DNA of 64,000 nucleotides from Pandoraea sp. PE-S2T-3. GTDB taxonomy: Bacteria > Pseudomonadota > Gammaproteobacteria > Burkholderiales > Burkholderiaceae. The position numbers and the translations under genes are program-made. The notes under the pieces are model-generated. The model saw nothing but the letters and a program-made list of their open reading frames with translations, was not told the DNA's origin and did no database searches. Below, one piece after another: positions 39,034 through 47,783 of the stretch. The first letter of the stretch is position 1, and each line of letters starts with the position of its first letter. The stretch is from the NCBI RefSeq assembly GCF_002179965.1, contig NZ_NGUQ01000015.1, positions 496,001-560,000 on the forward strand, read 5' to 3'.

Positions 39034-39123
39034 TTAGGCGTGCATCGTCTGCGCCGCTGCGGCCGGCGAAGAGACGACAGTGGGTTGGTCGGATTGCGGA
39101 CGTTCGATGGCTACAGACGACAT
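39034..39123 (-). CDS. 29-codon leader ORF upstream of frc1
   Basis: The minus strand has ATG at 39123 with a very strong ribosome site (GAGGAGGAG, ending 6 nt before the ATG). The frame runs 29 codons (begins MSSVAIERPQ, ends AAAAQTMHA) to TAA, then 15 nt to the frc1 ATG. Nothing resembles a membrane or signal peptide; the end is Ala-rich. It may be a small protein or a leader that couples translation to frc1. Recognised only from the ribosome site and spacing; no family known to me. Confidence 0.6.
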   Translation of the reverse strand: MSSVAIERPQSDQPTVVSSPAAAAQTMHA

Positions 39124-39206
39124 GGTTGTCTCCTCCTCGGGCACGGCAGCAGCGGCCGTTTATTTTGGTATGCGCTTGGAACGCGCTTATGCAATGAACT
39201 TACTGT

Positions 39207-39235
39207 GATATACAGTATTTCATACACGATATTTT
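39207..39235. promoter_or_regulatory. Predicted oxalate-regulon operator upstream of frc1
   Basis: GATATAC-A-GTATTTC (39207-39221), followed 14 nt on by a weaker copy (CATACACGATATTTT, 39221-39235), about 85 nt before the leader ORF. It is one of five sites matching GATATAC-N-GTATATC in the oxalate/formate island. Confidence 0.6.
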
Positions 39236-39572
39236 ATCAACGGCTATTTGTTGCCGATGCGATTTGCTGTGCTGCGGCATTTGATGGCTTAAATCGCCTT
39301 AAGCGGCTGATTTATTAAAGATTTGCGTCGCAACAATGACGACTTGCGAAATGCTCCGTAGGGGTTTACAGGCATGCAGCGACGGTCGATGCCCTCTCGC
39401 AACGGTCGACGATAAGACGTGCGCATCCGCTGATATATTGAATTCAAAATATATAAATAAGCATGGATGGGGTATGACCTAGCCCCTGCGGCGAAACACA
39501 ATCCGCGCGAGATTTCCGACAGCGATCGATCGAGTGGGTCCGTAGCATCCGCCTCCCTGACCCGCTGAATGG
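39236..39572. other. AT-rich gap before the first F-box/ankyrin gene
   Basis: About 335 nt of clearly lower GC. An imperfect AT palindrome around GAATTC (ATATATT.GAATTC.AAAATATAT, 39433-39454) with a TATAAAT-like -10 region (39452-39458) may be the promoter of the gene at 39573. No gene or known RNA is seen. Confidence 0.4.
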
Positions 39573-40934
39573 ATGCTCTCGAATCGCATGAATCCGCTGA
39601 ATGCCTCCGGCGCCGCCTCGGCGCTCTGTTCGCTTCCCACCGAAATGCGAACGTTGATATTCACCAATCTGGGCGTGGAAGACATGCGCAGGCTATGGAT
39701 AAGCGCTCAAAACGCTTCGGTGCGCGGCGCGGTAGAACTCGCGGCATGTGCTCGCGATGGCCAGGTCGGTGCACAACTGGCCCCGATACTGGCGGCAATG
39801 CCCGGCGGGCATCCCGTCAGAGACAGGCAGCAGCAAGACGCTATCGCCAAGTTGTTGGTCATACCGCCGGAATGGTGGCGGGTGGATCAGTTGAGAACGG
39901 CCGGCCTGAGTGAAGTCAATGCCCAACGGCTGATCGATCTTTCCGTCGACCGATCGGTGAACAGTTCCGCGCCTTGGCTTTGGGAAACGCTGAAAGAATT
40001 CCCCGACCCATCCACGCTGCTCCATAAGTGGGCCAACTCAATCGGGTATTTTTCTCAGGATCCGAAGTGTCTGCCGGATGAACGCGCTTTACTGGCACTG
40101 CAAATGGTGGGGTACGACATTGCCTCGGCAACGATTGCATCGTCGTCGATGCCAGCGGCCGAGCGCGCCCTATTGAGGGCCGCCCTGACACGGCTGAACC
40201 CGCCCGGCGGGCAATGCTACTTGAGTCCGGAGGGTAAGAAGTCGACGCATTCTTTAATGCGTGGCCTGAAGGCGTTGGGCTGCGACTTTTCCATCGGCGG
40301 CATGCCTGCGCTGTGCGCCTGCGCGCAATGGAATTACAGCCGGACCACGATGGACGCGCTGTTGAGCGCGAACTGCGACGTAAACGATCGCGTGCCTGCG
40401 AATGCCCGCTTCGCAGGCGCCACGGCGCTTCACTTCGCCTGCGCCAACGGAAACGGCGAGGCGATGACCGCCCTCATCGCCGCCGACGCCGACGTCAATG
40501 CACGTGACGCGCTCGGCAAAACACCGTTCATGTGGGTGGGTGCGCGCCATACCGCGCCGCTCGTCTGCCTGCGCAACATGGCGCACGCCATCGAAAAATT
40601 GCAATGGGCAGGTGTCGACATCGACCCGCTGGCGAGGCGTCACGTCATCACCCAAGTTGCAACGCATCTGATCGATATGGCGTGCACGCTCCTCGTTCCC
40701 GACGATCTCGACGCGTTCCAAGACGTGCTCGACCGTCTTGGCCCGTCACCCGCCGCATTGCGCGATGCCCTCTTTAACAAAGCGCACGACGGTGCGCCGG
40801 CCGTGGGCGATGCGTTGATCGCCGAGCTCAAAAGTGCCGCCCGGCGCGACGACCGGCGCCGTGGCACGGGCGTAAAGATCAAGCACCTGATGAAACGACT
40901 CAACGGCCTGCGCCAGATGCCGCCAGCGATCTGA
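39573..40934 (+). CDS. F-box-like/ankyrin-repeat protein, one module (effector candidate)
   Basis: A 453-residue protein not recognised as a named family. An F-box-like segment is at 19-55 (CSLPTEMRTLIFTNLGVEDM, then RRLWISAQ). A middle domain (84-190) carries QQDAIAKLLVIPPEWW, AQRLIDLS and LPDERALLALQMVGYDIA. Ankyrin-like repeats are at about 243-325 (MPALCACAQWN..., then GATALHFACANGNGEAMTAL and DVNARDALGKTPF). The same module occurs twice in the next gene. No signal peptide or ribosome site is visible; starts at 39573 and 39588 are both possible. GC is lower than in flanking oxalate genes, suggesting transfer. F-box plus ankyrin is typical of eukaryotic ubiquitin adaptors and of bacterial effectors; host function is inference. 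Confidence 0.8.
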   Translation: MLSNRMNPLNASGAASALCSLPTEMRTLIFTNLGVEDMRRLWISAQNASVRGAVELAACARDGQVGAQLAPILAAMPGGHPVRDRQQQDAIAKLLVIPPEWWRVDQLRTAGLSEVNAQRLIDLSVDRSVNSSAPWLWETLKEFPDPSTLLHKWANSIGYFSQDPKCLPDERALLALQMVGYDIASATIASSSMPAAERALLRAALTRLNPPGGQCYLSPEGKKSTHSLMRGLKALGCDFSIGGMPALCACAQWNYSRTTMDALLSANCDVNDRVPANARFAGATALHFACANGNGEAMTALIAADADVNARDALGKTPFMWVGARHTAPLVCLRNMAHAIEKLQWAGVDIDPLARRHVITQVATHLIDMACTLLVPDDLDAFQDVLDRLGPSPAALRDALFNKAHDGAPAVGDALIAELKSAARRDDRRRGTGVKIKHLMKRLNGLRQMPPAI

Positions 40935-41009
40935 CCCGCGTTGACCCACGCCACGCCGGCTCGTCGCCCACGCAATTCACCTCCGCTTTCCTCCAACGCA
41001 ATAGCTCCT

Positions 41010-43925
41010 ATGCAAGCCATTTCGCACGTACAAAACACTTCCCCCAACCTCGCCCCTCAGGACATCGCGCACCTGCGCCAACAATCTGCCAACGAACTGC
41101 TCGCGCTTTGGACGAGCAACAACGACCCGGCACTCCATGACAGAATCCGCCAGGCCGTACGCGCAGGCGACAGCGCCGTGAGCCTCGGTTTGATGCACCG
41201 ATTTGCGGCGCCCAACGGCACGCCGCTTCGCAACGCCCAGCAGCGTTCGGCCATCGCCGAAGTCTGCGTGACGCCACCTTCCGACTGGTCGCCCGACCTG
41301 CTTTGCAGCACCGGGATGACGCCGTCTGAAAGCCGTCGCATGATCGATTTATGGAATGTGCCGCAGCCCGCCGGAGCATCGACGACGGTATGGCAAATGT
41401 TGTCGGCGCATCCGAATAACCACAGTTTCTATTTTTGGTTTCCGCACCGTGAGGCGCCGTCACCGTCTACACCACCCGACGAGCGCCTCATGCGGTTGTT
41501 TCAAATGTTCGGAAGCCGCCTGCACACGACGACCGTCGACCATTACCCGACGTCGGCGCCCGGTCAACCCAACGCGACCGAACGCCGGGTCATACCCACG
41601 CTCAGTCTCTATTTGCTGCTCATGCAGCGATCGGTCGCCGCATTGGAACCGCAACACGTCGCACTTGCGGCTTCCTCCGTTCGGGGACTGATCAACATCG
41701 GGTGTCAAACGCCTAGCAAAGACGCCCCGCTACTGTGTATGGCAGTTCACTACGGCATGCGTGAGGTGGTCATTCGCACGCTGGTGAGCGCCGACCCCGC
41801 GCTATTGACCCATCGCATGCCGATCTCACACCCCTATGCCGGGGCGACGCCGCTGCACCTCGCGATGGCTCGCCGGGATATTTCGATCATTTCGCTGCTC
41901 TTGCGAGAGGGGGCCGCCCCCCACATCCTCGACCATGCCGGACGTGCGCCTGCCGACTACCTGACGCTCCCCCATCGTGCGTTCACCGGTGATCCCTTCC
42001 TTAAGGAACTCTGGCGCATGTGCAACCTGTCGCTCGCAGCGCCCGAGGCATTCCAGCCAGCGGCAAGCCCGCAGCGGGTCGCGCCATTGACGGACAACGC
42101 CTCGATCGCCCGCCTTTGCGACATCGCACATCACTTCTTGACGGATACCGGCGTCGCGCCACGCGCGGCCGCCTCGATCGCCCACGCAACGCTCACGCAT
42201 CTTGAAACCACTCGCGAATCGTCGCTGGTCGAGCCGCTCCACGCCAGTGTGATCCGCGCCATCGACTCGACCAAGGCGTGGCTGCTGACGAATGCGCCGC
42301 ACGATTGCGGGGCCGCTATCGACAGCTCGGACGATACCGATACCGATAGTGAAAGTGATAGCGACGACACAGGCGTCGCGCGGCAAGACGTGAATGGCGC
42401 GCTCGGCAGATTGAATCGATTCATGGCGACGACCGCCGATACCGCACCAGCGCCCTCGCTAGTGGCGGCGCCTTCATCGCTGGAAATCCATGATCTGCCC
42501 GTCGATGTGCATGCCAACATTTGCGCCCATCTCGAGGTGCTCGATCTCCAGTCGCTCTGGGTCGCTACCAACAACGGCCATGTGCACGAATCCATCACGG
42601 AAACCACGAGACGGCGCGATACCAATATGCGTCTTCAGATCGAACCGATGCTCGCACGCCATGCCGATCGGACCGTCGTGCGCAATAACGCGCAACGTAT
42701 CGCAATCGCGCGCTTGTGCGTCAAGCCTGTCGCCGAATGGCAGCACTCCGATGTCGCTGCGACGGGATTGTCGTCAGCGCATGCGCAACGGCTGCTCGAC
42801 CTCTCGAAGGGCTCCGAATACTCGTTATGGACGACACTTCAGCGCTTTCCACAACCCTCGGCGCTGGTCGATTGGATCACGCCCACCGGCACGCAACATG
42901 TGTCGTCGTCGGCCCCGCTCCCTGACGAGCGCGCCATGCTGGCGCTGCAAATGCTAGGACACGACATCGCCAACGTGCGCGTCGGTCCGCCGGCACAAGT
43001 GCAGCGAGACAACGCTGCCAGCCGGGCGCTTTTGGCCCCTCAGATGACGCTGCTACGTGCCCTGCTCGCGTACTCCGAGGCTGTTCCGGACCACCGATTC
43101 ATTTCCAACGCAGCGCATGAGGCGCGTTTGGCAGCGGTGATTGCCGGGCTGCGGTCGATGGGGTGCCCAAGTCTGGCAAAACATCTGCCGACCATGCTTT
43201 GGGCACTCCAAATCGGACTCCGGTCCGAGGGTATTCGCGCGCTGATCAAAGCCGGCGAGTCCATCGATGCGACGCTGCCCAGCGATCACCCCCATGGCGG
43301 TGCCACCGCACTTCACCTCGCGATGGCAAAAAAGCGTGGCGATATTGCAGCACTTCTCGTCAGGTCGAATCCAGGACTGCTCGCGCTCAGGGACGACATG
43401 GGGCTGGACGCAGCGAGTTATGCCGGCGGTTACCCCGGCACGTTTTCTGAAGAGAGTCTCGTGGAGAGGCTCGAGGGTTTGCTGGATGTGTTGTATGAAT
43501 GCAGCAAGACATGCGCCTACGCACCGTTCCAGCGCGCCATCGTCCCGAGAATCGTCGAACTGTTGGACAGGACATGGAATACGCCGATTCCGCCGATCGT
43601 TATGCCCGCGCTAAGTATCGAACTCGAGAACGCCTGTGAAGCCGTTGCCGATCTCGCCGATCGGATTTACACACGGCCCGGCGTCAACAAAGCCTCTCTC
43701 GGCGAGCGTTTCGAACAGGCCCTCAACGACCCTTCGCATCCGCACTACGCCGTCATTCGGGAAGATTTTGTTGATGACGGCGTCATTGACGGCATGGCGC
43801 AATCACTGACGCGCATACGCCTCAGGGCCAGTGCAGCATTGACTGGGCTGCCGGCACTAGCCGCAATGACAAAAACGTCCGAAACGCAACAAGCCCATGA
43901 CATCGCCGTCGACCAACCGGCCTAA
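41010..43925 (+). CDS. F-box-like/ankyrin-repeat protein with two modules (effector candidate)
   Basis: A 971-residue protein built from two copies of the module in the previous gene. Module A (about 13-315) has NAQQRSAIAEVCVTPPSDW, PPDERLMRLFQMFG and ankyrin HPYAGATPLHLAMARRDISI. Module B (about 491-805) starts with a better F-box-like segment (LEIHDLPVDVHANICAHLEV). It continues with NNAQRIAIARLCVKPVAEW, LPDERAMLALQMLGHDIA and ankyrin HPHGGATALHLAMAKKRGDI. A Ser/Asp-rich acidic linker (439-452) joins them, and a helical C-terminus ends the protein. The start at 41010 is chosen because upstream codons look non-coding; no ribosome site is seen. It lies 75 nt after the first gene, probably the same transcript. 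Confidence 0.8.
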   Translation: MQAISHVQNTSPNLAPQDIAHLRQQSANELLALWTSNNDPALHDRIRQAVRAGDSAVSLGLMHRFAAPNGTPLRNAQQRSAIAEVCVTPPSDWSPDLLCSTGMTPSESRRMIDLWNVPQPAGASTTVWQMLSAHPNNHSFYFWFPHREAPSPSTPPDERLMRLFQMFGSRLHTTTVDHYPTSAPGQPNATERRVIPTLSLYLLLMQRSVAALEPQHVALAASSVRGLINIGCQTPSKDAPLLCMAVHYGMREVVIRTLVSADPALLTHRMPISHPYAGATPLHLAMARRDISIISLLLREGAAPHILDHAGRAPADYLTLPHRAFTGDPFLKELWRMCNLSLAAPEAFQPAASPQRVAPLTDNASIARLCDIAHHFLTDTGVAPRAAASIAHATLTHLETTRESSLVEPLHASVIRAIDSTKAWLLTNAPHDCGAAIDSSDDTDTDSESDSDDTGVARQDVNGALGRLNRFMATTADTAPAPSLVAAPSSLEIHDLPVDVHANICAHLEVLDLQSLWVATNNGHVHESITETTRRRDTNMRLQIEPMLARHADRTVVRNNAQRIAIARLCVKPVAEWQHSDVAATGLSSAHAQRLLDLSKGSEYSLWTTLQRFPQPSALVDWITPTGTQHVSSSAPLPDERAMLALQMLGHDIANVRVGPPAQVQRDNAASRALLAPQMTLLRALLAYSEAVPDHRFISNAAHEARLAAVIAGLRSMGCPSLAKHLPTMLWALQIGLRSEGIRALIKAGESIDATLPSDHPHGGATALHLAMAKKRGDIAALLVRSNPGLLALRDDMGLDAASYAGGYPGTFSEESLVERLEGLLDVLYECSKTCAYAPFQRAIVPRIVELLDRTWNTPIPPIVMPALSIELENACEAVADLADRIYTRPGVNKASLGERFEQALNDPSHPHYAVIREDFVDDGVIDGMAQSLTRIRLRASAALTGLPALAAMTKTSETQQAHDIAVDQPA

Positions 43926-43970
43926 TACGCTGCCTCGCGTCTGCGCTGCCCGCTGACGCTGGCAACGGAC

Positions 43971-44405
43971 TCAGCTTGCAGCGACCTTTCCTTCCAACTC
44001 GGCAATACGCTTGCGTAGCTGCCGGTCTTCCTGAAAGCGTGCGGTCTCGTCGCGAATGACGGCGACGATACCGCTCACCTGCCCCTGCGCATCGCGCAAC
44101 AGCGCCACGGTAAAGGCAATCGACATCGCGCGGCCGTCTTTGTGCGTCGCAGGCACCTTTAGCAAATCGCTGCCGTACTTCGTCTGCCCCGTGGCCATGG
44201 TCTTTTCATAGCCCTCGTTGTGGCGATGACGCAGCCGCTCCGGAATGATGATGTCCAGCGGCTGGCCCAAGGCCTCTGCCGCCGAGAAGCCAAACATCTT
44301 TTCCGCACCCGGATTCCACAACGTGATGATGTTTTCCGGGTCGGCCACGACGATCGCGTCGCCGACGACCTGAACCAACTGCGCTACGTCCACCGATGCA
44401 CTCAT
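43971..44405 (-). CDS. Single-PAS-domain protein
   Basis: A 144-residue protein that is almost entirely one PAS domain: VGDAIVVADPENIITLWNPGAEKMFGFSAAEALGQPLDIIIPERLRHRHNEGYEKTM, PATHKDGRAMSIAFTVALLRDAQGQVSGIVAVIRDETARF. A short C-terminal coiled coil follows (QEDRQLRKRIAELEGKV). There is no kinase or output domain, so it may dimerise with another protein or bind a small ligand. It follows the oxlT-oxc-frc2 operon on the same strand but beyond its terminator (44502-44536), so it likely has its own promoter. Confidence 0.88.
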   Translation of the reverse strand: MSASVDVAQLVQVVGDAIVVADPENIITLWNPGAEKMFGFSAAEALGQPLDIIIPERLRHRHNEGYEKTMATGQTKYGSDLLKVPATHKDGRAMSIAFTVALLRDAQGQVSGIVAVIRDETARFQEDRQLRKRIAELEGKVAAS

Positions 44406-44501
44406 GGTGTCTCCTGCTGTTCTATGGGGGATGATTTTCTGTTGCTAAAACATGCCACAAAAATACATGAATCAAAAGACAATACGGTCCCGAAAAAGCG
44501 A

Positions 44502-44536
44502 CAAAAGGTGCCGCCCCCGAAAAAGGTGCGGCACCT
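44502..44536 (-). terminator. Intrinsic terminator of the oxlT-oxc-frc2 operon
   Basis: On the minus strand AGGTGCCGC / GCGGCACCT form a perfect 9-bp stem with a 13-nt loop, followed by a T-rich tail (CTTTTGTCGCTTTTT), 34 nt after the frc2 stop. Confidence 0.85.
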
Positions 44537-44569
44537 GCACAACGACCTACGTCAGTTCACAACAACCGC

Positions 44570-45820
44570 TTAGATCGCCTTGGCGGTATGCAGCTTGCCA
44601 ATCTGATCCTTGCTGTAGCCCAGCTCGGCCAGAATCTCTTCCGTGTGCTCGCCCAGCAGCGGCGAACCCGTGATTTCCGGCTTCAGGCCCGAGAACTTGA
44701 TCGGGCTGCCGACCGTCAGGTACGAACCACGTTCCTTGTGCGGCACTTCCACGATCGTGCCCGACGCGCGCAGCGACGGATCGTTCGCGATTTCCTTCAT
44801 CGACAGCACCGGTGCGCAAGGAATATCGAACTTGCGCAGGATGTCCACTGCTTCGAACTTCGTCTTGTCGGCGAGCCATTCTTCGATCGTCTTGAAGATG
44901 TCGAAGATGTGCGGCTGACGGGCTTGCGCCGTGGCGTAGTTCGGATCGCTGATCCACTCCGGCTTGCCCAGTGCGCGGCAGATCGGTTCCCAGGCGTGGC
45001 CCTGAATCGTGAAATAGATGTAAGCGTTCGGGTCCGTTTCCCAGCCCTTGCACTTCAGCACCCAGCCCGGTTGGCCGCCGCCGCCGGCGTTACCGCCACG
45101 GGGCACCACGTCGCTGAACTCGCCGTGCGGGTACTGCGGATACTCTTCCAGGAAACCGACACGGTCCAGACGTTGCTGGTCGCGCAGCTTCACGCGGCAC
45201 AGGTTGATGACCGAATCTTGCATCGACACGGCCACCTTCTGACCACGGCCCGTCTGGCCGCGACCGATCAGCGCCGTCAGAATACCGATCGCCAGGTGCA
45301 TACCCGTGTTGCTGTCGCCCAGTGCTGCGGCCGACACCGTGGGAGGACCGTCCCAGAAGCCCGTCGTCGAGGCGGCACCACCGGCGCACTGCGCCACGTT
45401 TTCGTAGACCTTCAGGTCTTCGTAGTGGTGACCGTCCGAGAAGCCCTTCACCGATGCCACGATCAGCTTCGGGTTCAGTTCGTTCAGGCGTTCCCACGTG
45501 AAGCCCATGCGGTCCAGCGCGCCCGGTGCGAAGTTTTCCACCAGCACGTCCGATTCACGCACCAGCTTCTCCAGCACTTCCTTGCCTTCCTGCGTCTTCG
45601 TGTCCAGCGTCAGCGAGCGCTTGTTGCTGTTGAGCATCGTGAAGTACAGCGCGTCGGCCTCGGGAATGTCGCGCAGTTGATTACGCGTCACGTCGCCCGA
45701 ACCCGGGCGCTCCACCTTGATCACGTCCGCACCGAACCATGCCAGCAACTGGGTGCAGGCCGGGCCGGCTTGCACGTGCGTGAAGTCGATGATCTTGATG
45801 CCTTCGAGGGGTTTGCTCAT
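44570..45820 (-). CDS. frc: Formyl-CoA:oxalate CoA-transferase, copy 2
   Basis: The 416-residue enzyme begins [43 protein letters not shown]. It has the catalytic Asp169 in [15 protein letters not shown] and the full glycine loop [10 protein letters not shown] of characterised oxalate Frc enzymes. It is the last gene of the oxlT-oxc-frc2 operon, 25 nt after oxc, with AAGGAG 7 nt before its ATG. Position and loop make this the more likely main oxalate transferase; copy 1 may have a different acid specificity or expression timing. Confidence 0.95.
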   Translation of the reverse strand: MSKPLEGIKIIDFTHVQAGPACTQLLAWFGADVIKVERPGSGDVTRNQLRDIPEADALYFTMLNSNKRSLTLDTKTQEGKEVLEKLVRESDVLVENFAPGALDRMGFTWERLNELNPKLIVASVKGFSDGHHYEDLKVYENVAQCAGGAASTTGFWDGPPTVSAAALGDSNTGMHLAIGILTALIGRGQTGRGQKVAVSMQDSVINLCRVKLRDQQRLDRVGFLEEYPQYPHGEFSDVVPRGGNAGGGGQPGWVLKCKGWETDPNAYIYFTIQGHAWEPICRALGKPEWISDPNYATAQARQPHIFDIFKTIEEWLADKTKFEAVDILRKFDIPCAPVLSMKEIANDPSLRASGTIVEVPHKERGSYLTVGSPIKFSGLKPEITGSPLLGEHTEEILAELGYSKDQIGKLHTAKAI

Positions 45821-45845
45821 GTCATGTCTCCTTAATTGACTCGAG

Positions 45846-47636
45846 TTACTTTTTCATCGCCGCGCTTTGCGGATTCAGATTGGTCAGGCGGCCGCTTTCC
45901 GTGCCCGCCGCTTCGTCGATCACGGCGTTGATCAGCGTCGGCTTGCCCGACTTGATGGCGTCTTGCAACGCCTTCGTCAGTTCTTCCGGCGTCGTGACGT
46001 GGTAACCGATACCACCGAAGGCTTCGATCATCTTGTCGTAGCGCGCGCCCTTCACGAACACCGTCGGTGCCACGTCCTTGCCACCGGTCGGGTTCACGTC
46101 GGTACCGCGATACACGCCGTTGTTGTTGAAGATGATCGTCGTGACCGGCAGGTCGTAACGGCAGATCGTTTCCAGTTCCATGCCGCTGAAACCGAAGGCG
46201 CTGTCGCCTTCAATCGCCACCACCGGCTTGCCGCTCGTCACCGCAGCGCCAATCGCGAAGCCCATGCCGATACCCATAATGCCCCACGTACCCGAGTCAA
46301 AGCGCTTGCGCGGCTGGTACTGGTCGATGATGCTGCGGGCATAGTCCAGCGTGTTCGCGCCTTCGTTCACCAGGTTGATGTCCGGGTACGCCTTCAGCAC
46401 GTCGCGGATCGAGCGCAGTGCGCTGTGGAAATTCATCGGCGACGGATTCTGGTCGAGCGTTGCCGCCATCTTGGCCAGATTCTTGTTCTTGCGTTCTGCA
46501 ATCGCGCCCGTCCACTCAGCACTCGGCTTGCCGAAGTTGCTGTCGATGCCGGCCAACAGTGCCGACACGCACGAACCGATATCGCCGATCACCGGCGCGG
46601 CAATCGCCACGTTGCTGTCGATTTCCGTCGGCGAGATGTCGATCTGCACGAACTTCTTCGGTGCGGCGCCCCACGTCTTGCCCTTGCCGTGCGCGAGCAG
46701 CCAGTTCAGGCGAGCACCGATCAGCACCACCACGTCAGCTTCCTGCAACACGAACGAGCGTGCGGCGGCAGCCGATTGTTCATGCGTATCGGGCAGCAGG
46801 CCCTTGGCCATCGACATCGGCAGATACGGAATGCCCGACTTCTCGACCAGCGCGCGAATATCCGCGTCGGCTTGCGCGTAGGCTGCGCCCTTGCCCAGCA
46901 GAATCAGCGGACGCTTGGCGTTCTTGATCACGTCGAGGGCGCGCTTGACGGCGTCCGGTGCCGGGATCTGACGCGGTGCGGCGTCGATCACACGAATCAG
47001 CGAGTCCTTCGCCTTCTGCGCATCGAGGGTCTGAGCCAGCAGCTTGGCCGGCAGATCCAGATACACGCCACCCGGACGGCCCGACACGGCCGCGCGAATC
47101 GCACGGGCCACGCCCACGCCGATGTCTTCTGCATGCAGCACGCGATAAGCGGCCTTGCAGTAAGGCTTGGCAGCGTTGAGCTGGTCCATCTCTTCGTAGT
47201 CACCCTGCTGCAAGTCGACGATCTCGCGCTCGCTCGAGCCGCTGATCAAGATCATCGGGAAGCAGTTGGTGGTGGCGTTCGCCAGTGCCGTCAGGCCGTT
47301 CAGGAAACCCGGTGCGGACACCGTCAGGCAAATGCCGGGCTTCTGGGTCATGTAGCCAGCAATGGCGGCAGCGTTGCCGGCGTGCTGTTCATGACGGAAA
47401 CCGATGAAGCGCATGCCTTCCGCTTGCGCGAGGCGGGCCAGATCGGTGATGGGAATCCCCACCAGACCAAAGATAGTGTCAATGTCGTTCGCTTTCAGGG
47501 CATCGATGACCAGATGGAAACCATCAGTCGTTTCTGCCTCGGACACGATGTTCGCGTGTCGGCTGCTGTCTTTGAGCGTGTCGCCCGCGGTGTTGTTTTC
47601 CGCCTTGCCGACTGGCACGGTCATCGCAATGGACAT
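45846..47636 (-). CDS. oxc: Oxalyl-CoA decarboxylase
   Basis: Oxc is a thiamine-diphosphate enzyme converting oxalyl-CoA to formyl-CoA and CO2. The 596-residue protein has the catalytic glutamate in [17 protein letters not shown] (Glu83). The middle domain (about 230-380) has [21 protein letters not shown], and the ThDP site is [35 protein letters not shown]. The start at 47636 ([10 protein letters not shown]) is set by GGAGGA 7 nt upstream. An N-terminal extension of about 30 residues compared with the Oxalobacter enzyme (568 residues) is Asn/Ala/Ser-rich. Middle gene of the operon. Confidence 0.96.
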   Translation of the reverse strand: MSIAMTVPVGKAENNTAGDTLKDSSRHANIVSEAETTDGFHLVIDALKANDIDTIFGLVGIPITDLARLAQAEGMRFIGFRHEQHAGNAAAIAGYMTQKPGICLTVSAPGFLNGLTALANATTNCFPMILISGSSEREIVDLQQGDYEEMDQLNAAKPYCKAAYRVLHAEDIGVGVARAIRAAVSGRPGGVYLDLPAKLLAQTLDAQKAKDSLIRVIDAAPRQIPAPDAVKRALDVIKNAKRPLILLGKGAAYAQADADIRALVEKSGIPYLPMSMAKGLLPDTHEQSAAAARSFVLQEADVVVLIGARLNWLLAHGKGKTWGAAPKKFVQIDISPTEIDSNVAIAAPVIGDIGSCVSALLAGIDSNFGKPSAEWTGAIAERKNKNLAKMAATLDQNPSPMNFHSALRSIRDVLKAYPDINLVNEGANTLDYARSIIDQYQPRKRFDSGTWGIMGIGMGFAIGAAVTSGKPVVAIEGDSAFGFSGMELETICRYDLPVTTIIFNNNGVYRGTDVNPTGGKDVAPTVFVKGARYDKMIEAFGGIGYHVTTPEELTKALQDAIKSGKPTLINAVIDEAAGTESGRLTNLNPQSAAMKK

Positions 47637-47719
47637 AATTCTTTCCTCCAATTTTTCCGGTTTCAGTGTTGCGTCGTCTTTCGCTGACGATTACTTTAGG
47701 ACTTCAATACTGTCTTGCA

Positions 47720-47763
47720 TGCCGCGCGCTACCCCGTTAAGTCTGGTGGTGTCGCGCGCGGCA
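47720..47763 (-). promoter_or_regulatory. Intercistronic hairpin between oxlT and oxc
   Basis: Perfect 10-bp inverted repeat TGCCGCGCGC / GCGCGCGGCA with a 24-nt loop inside the 147-nt gap between oxlT and oxc. No T-run. It may set a processing point or pause that separates transporter from enzyme expression; the role is inferred. Confidence 0.45.
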
Positions 47764-47783
47764 CTCCTGCCGGCGCCTGTTCC

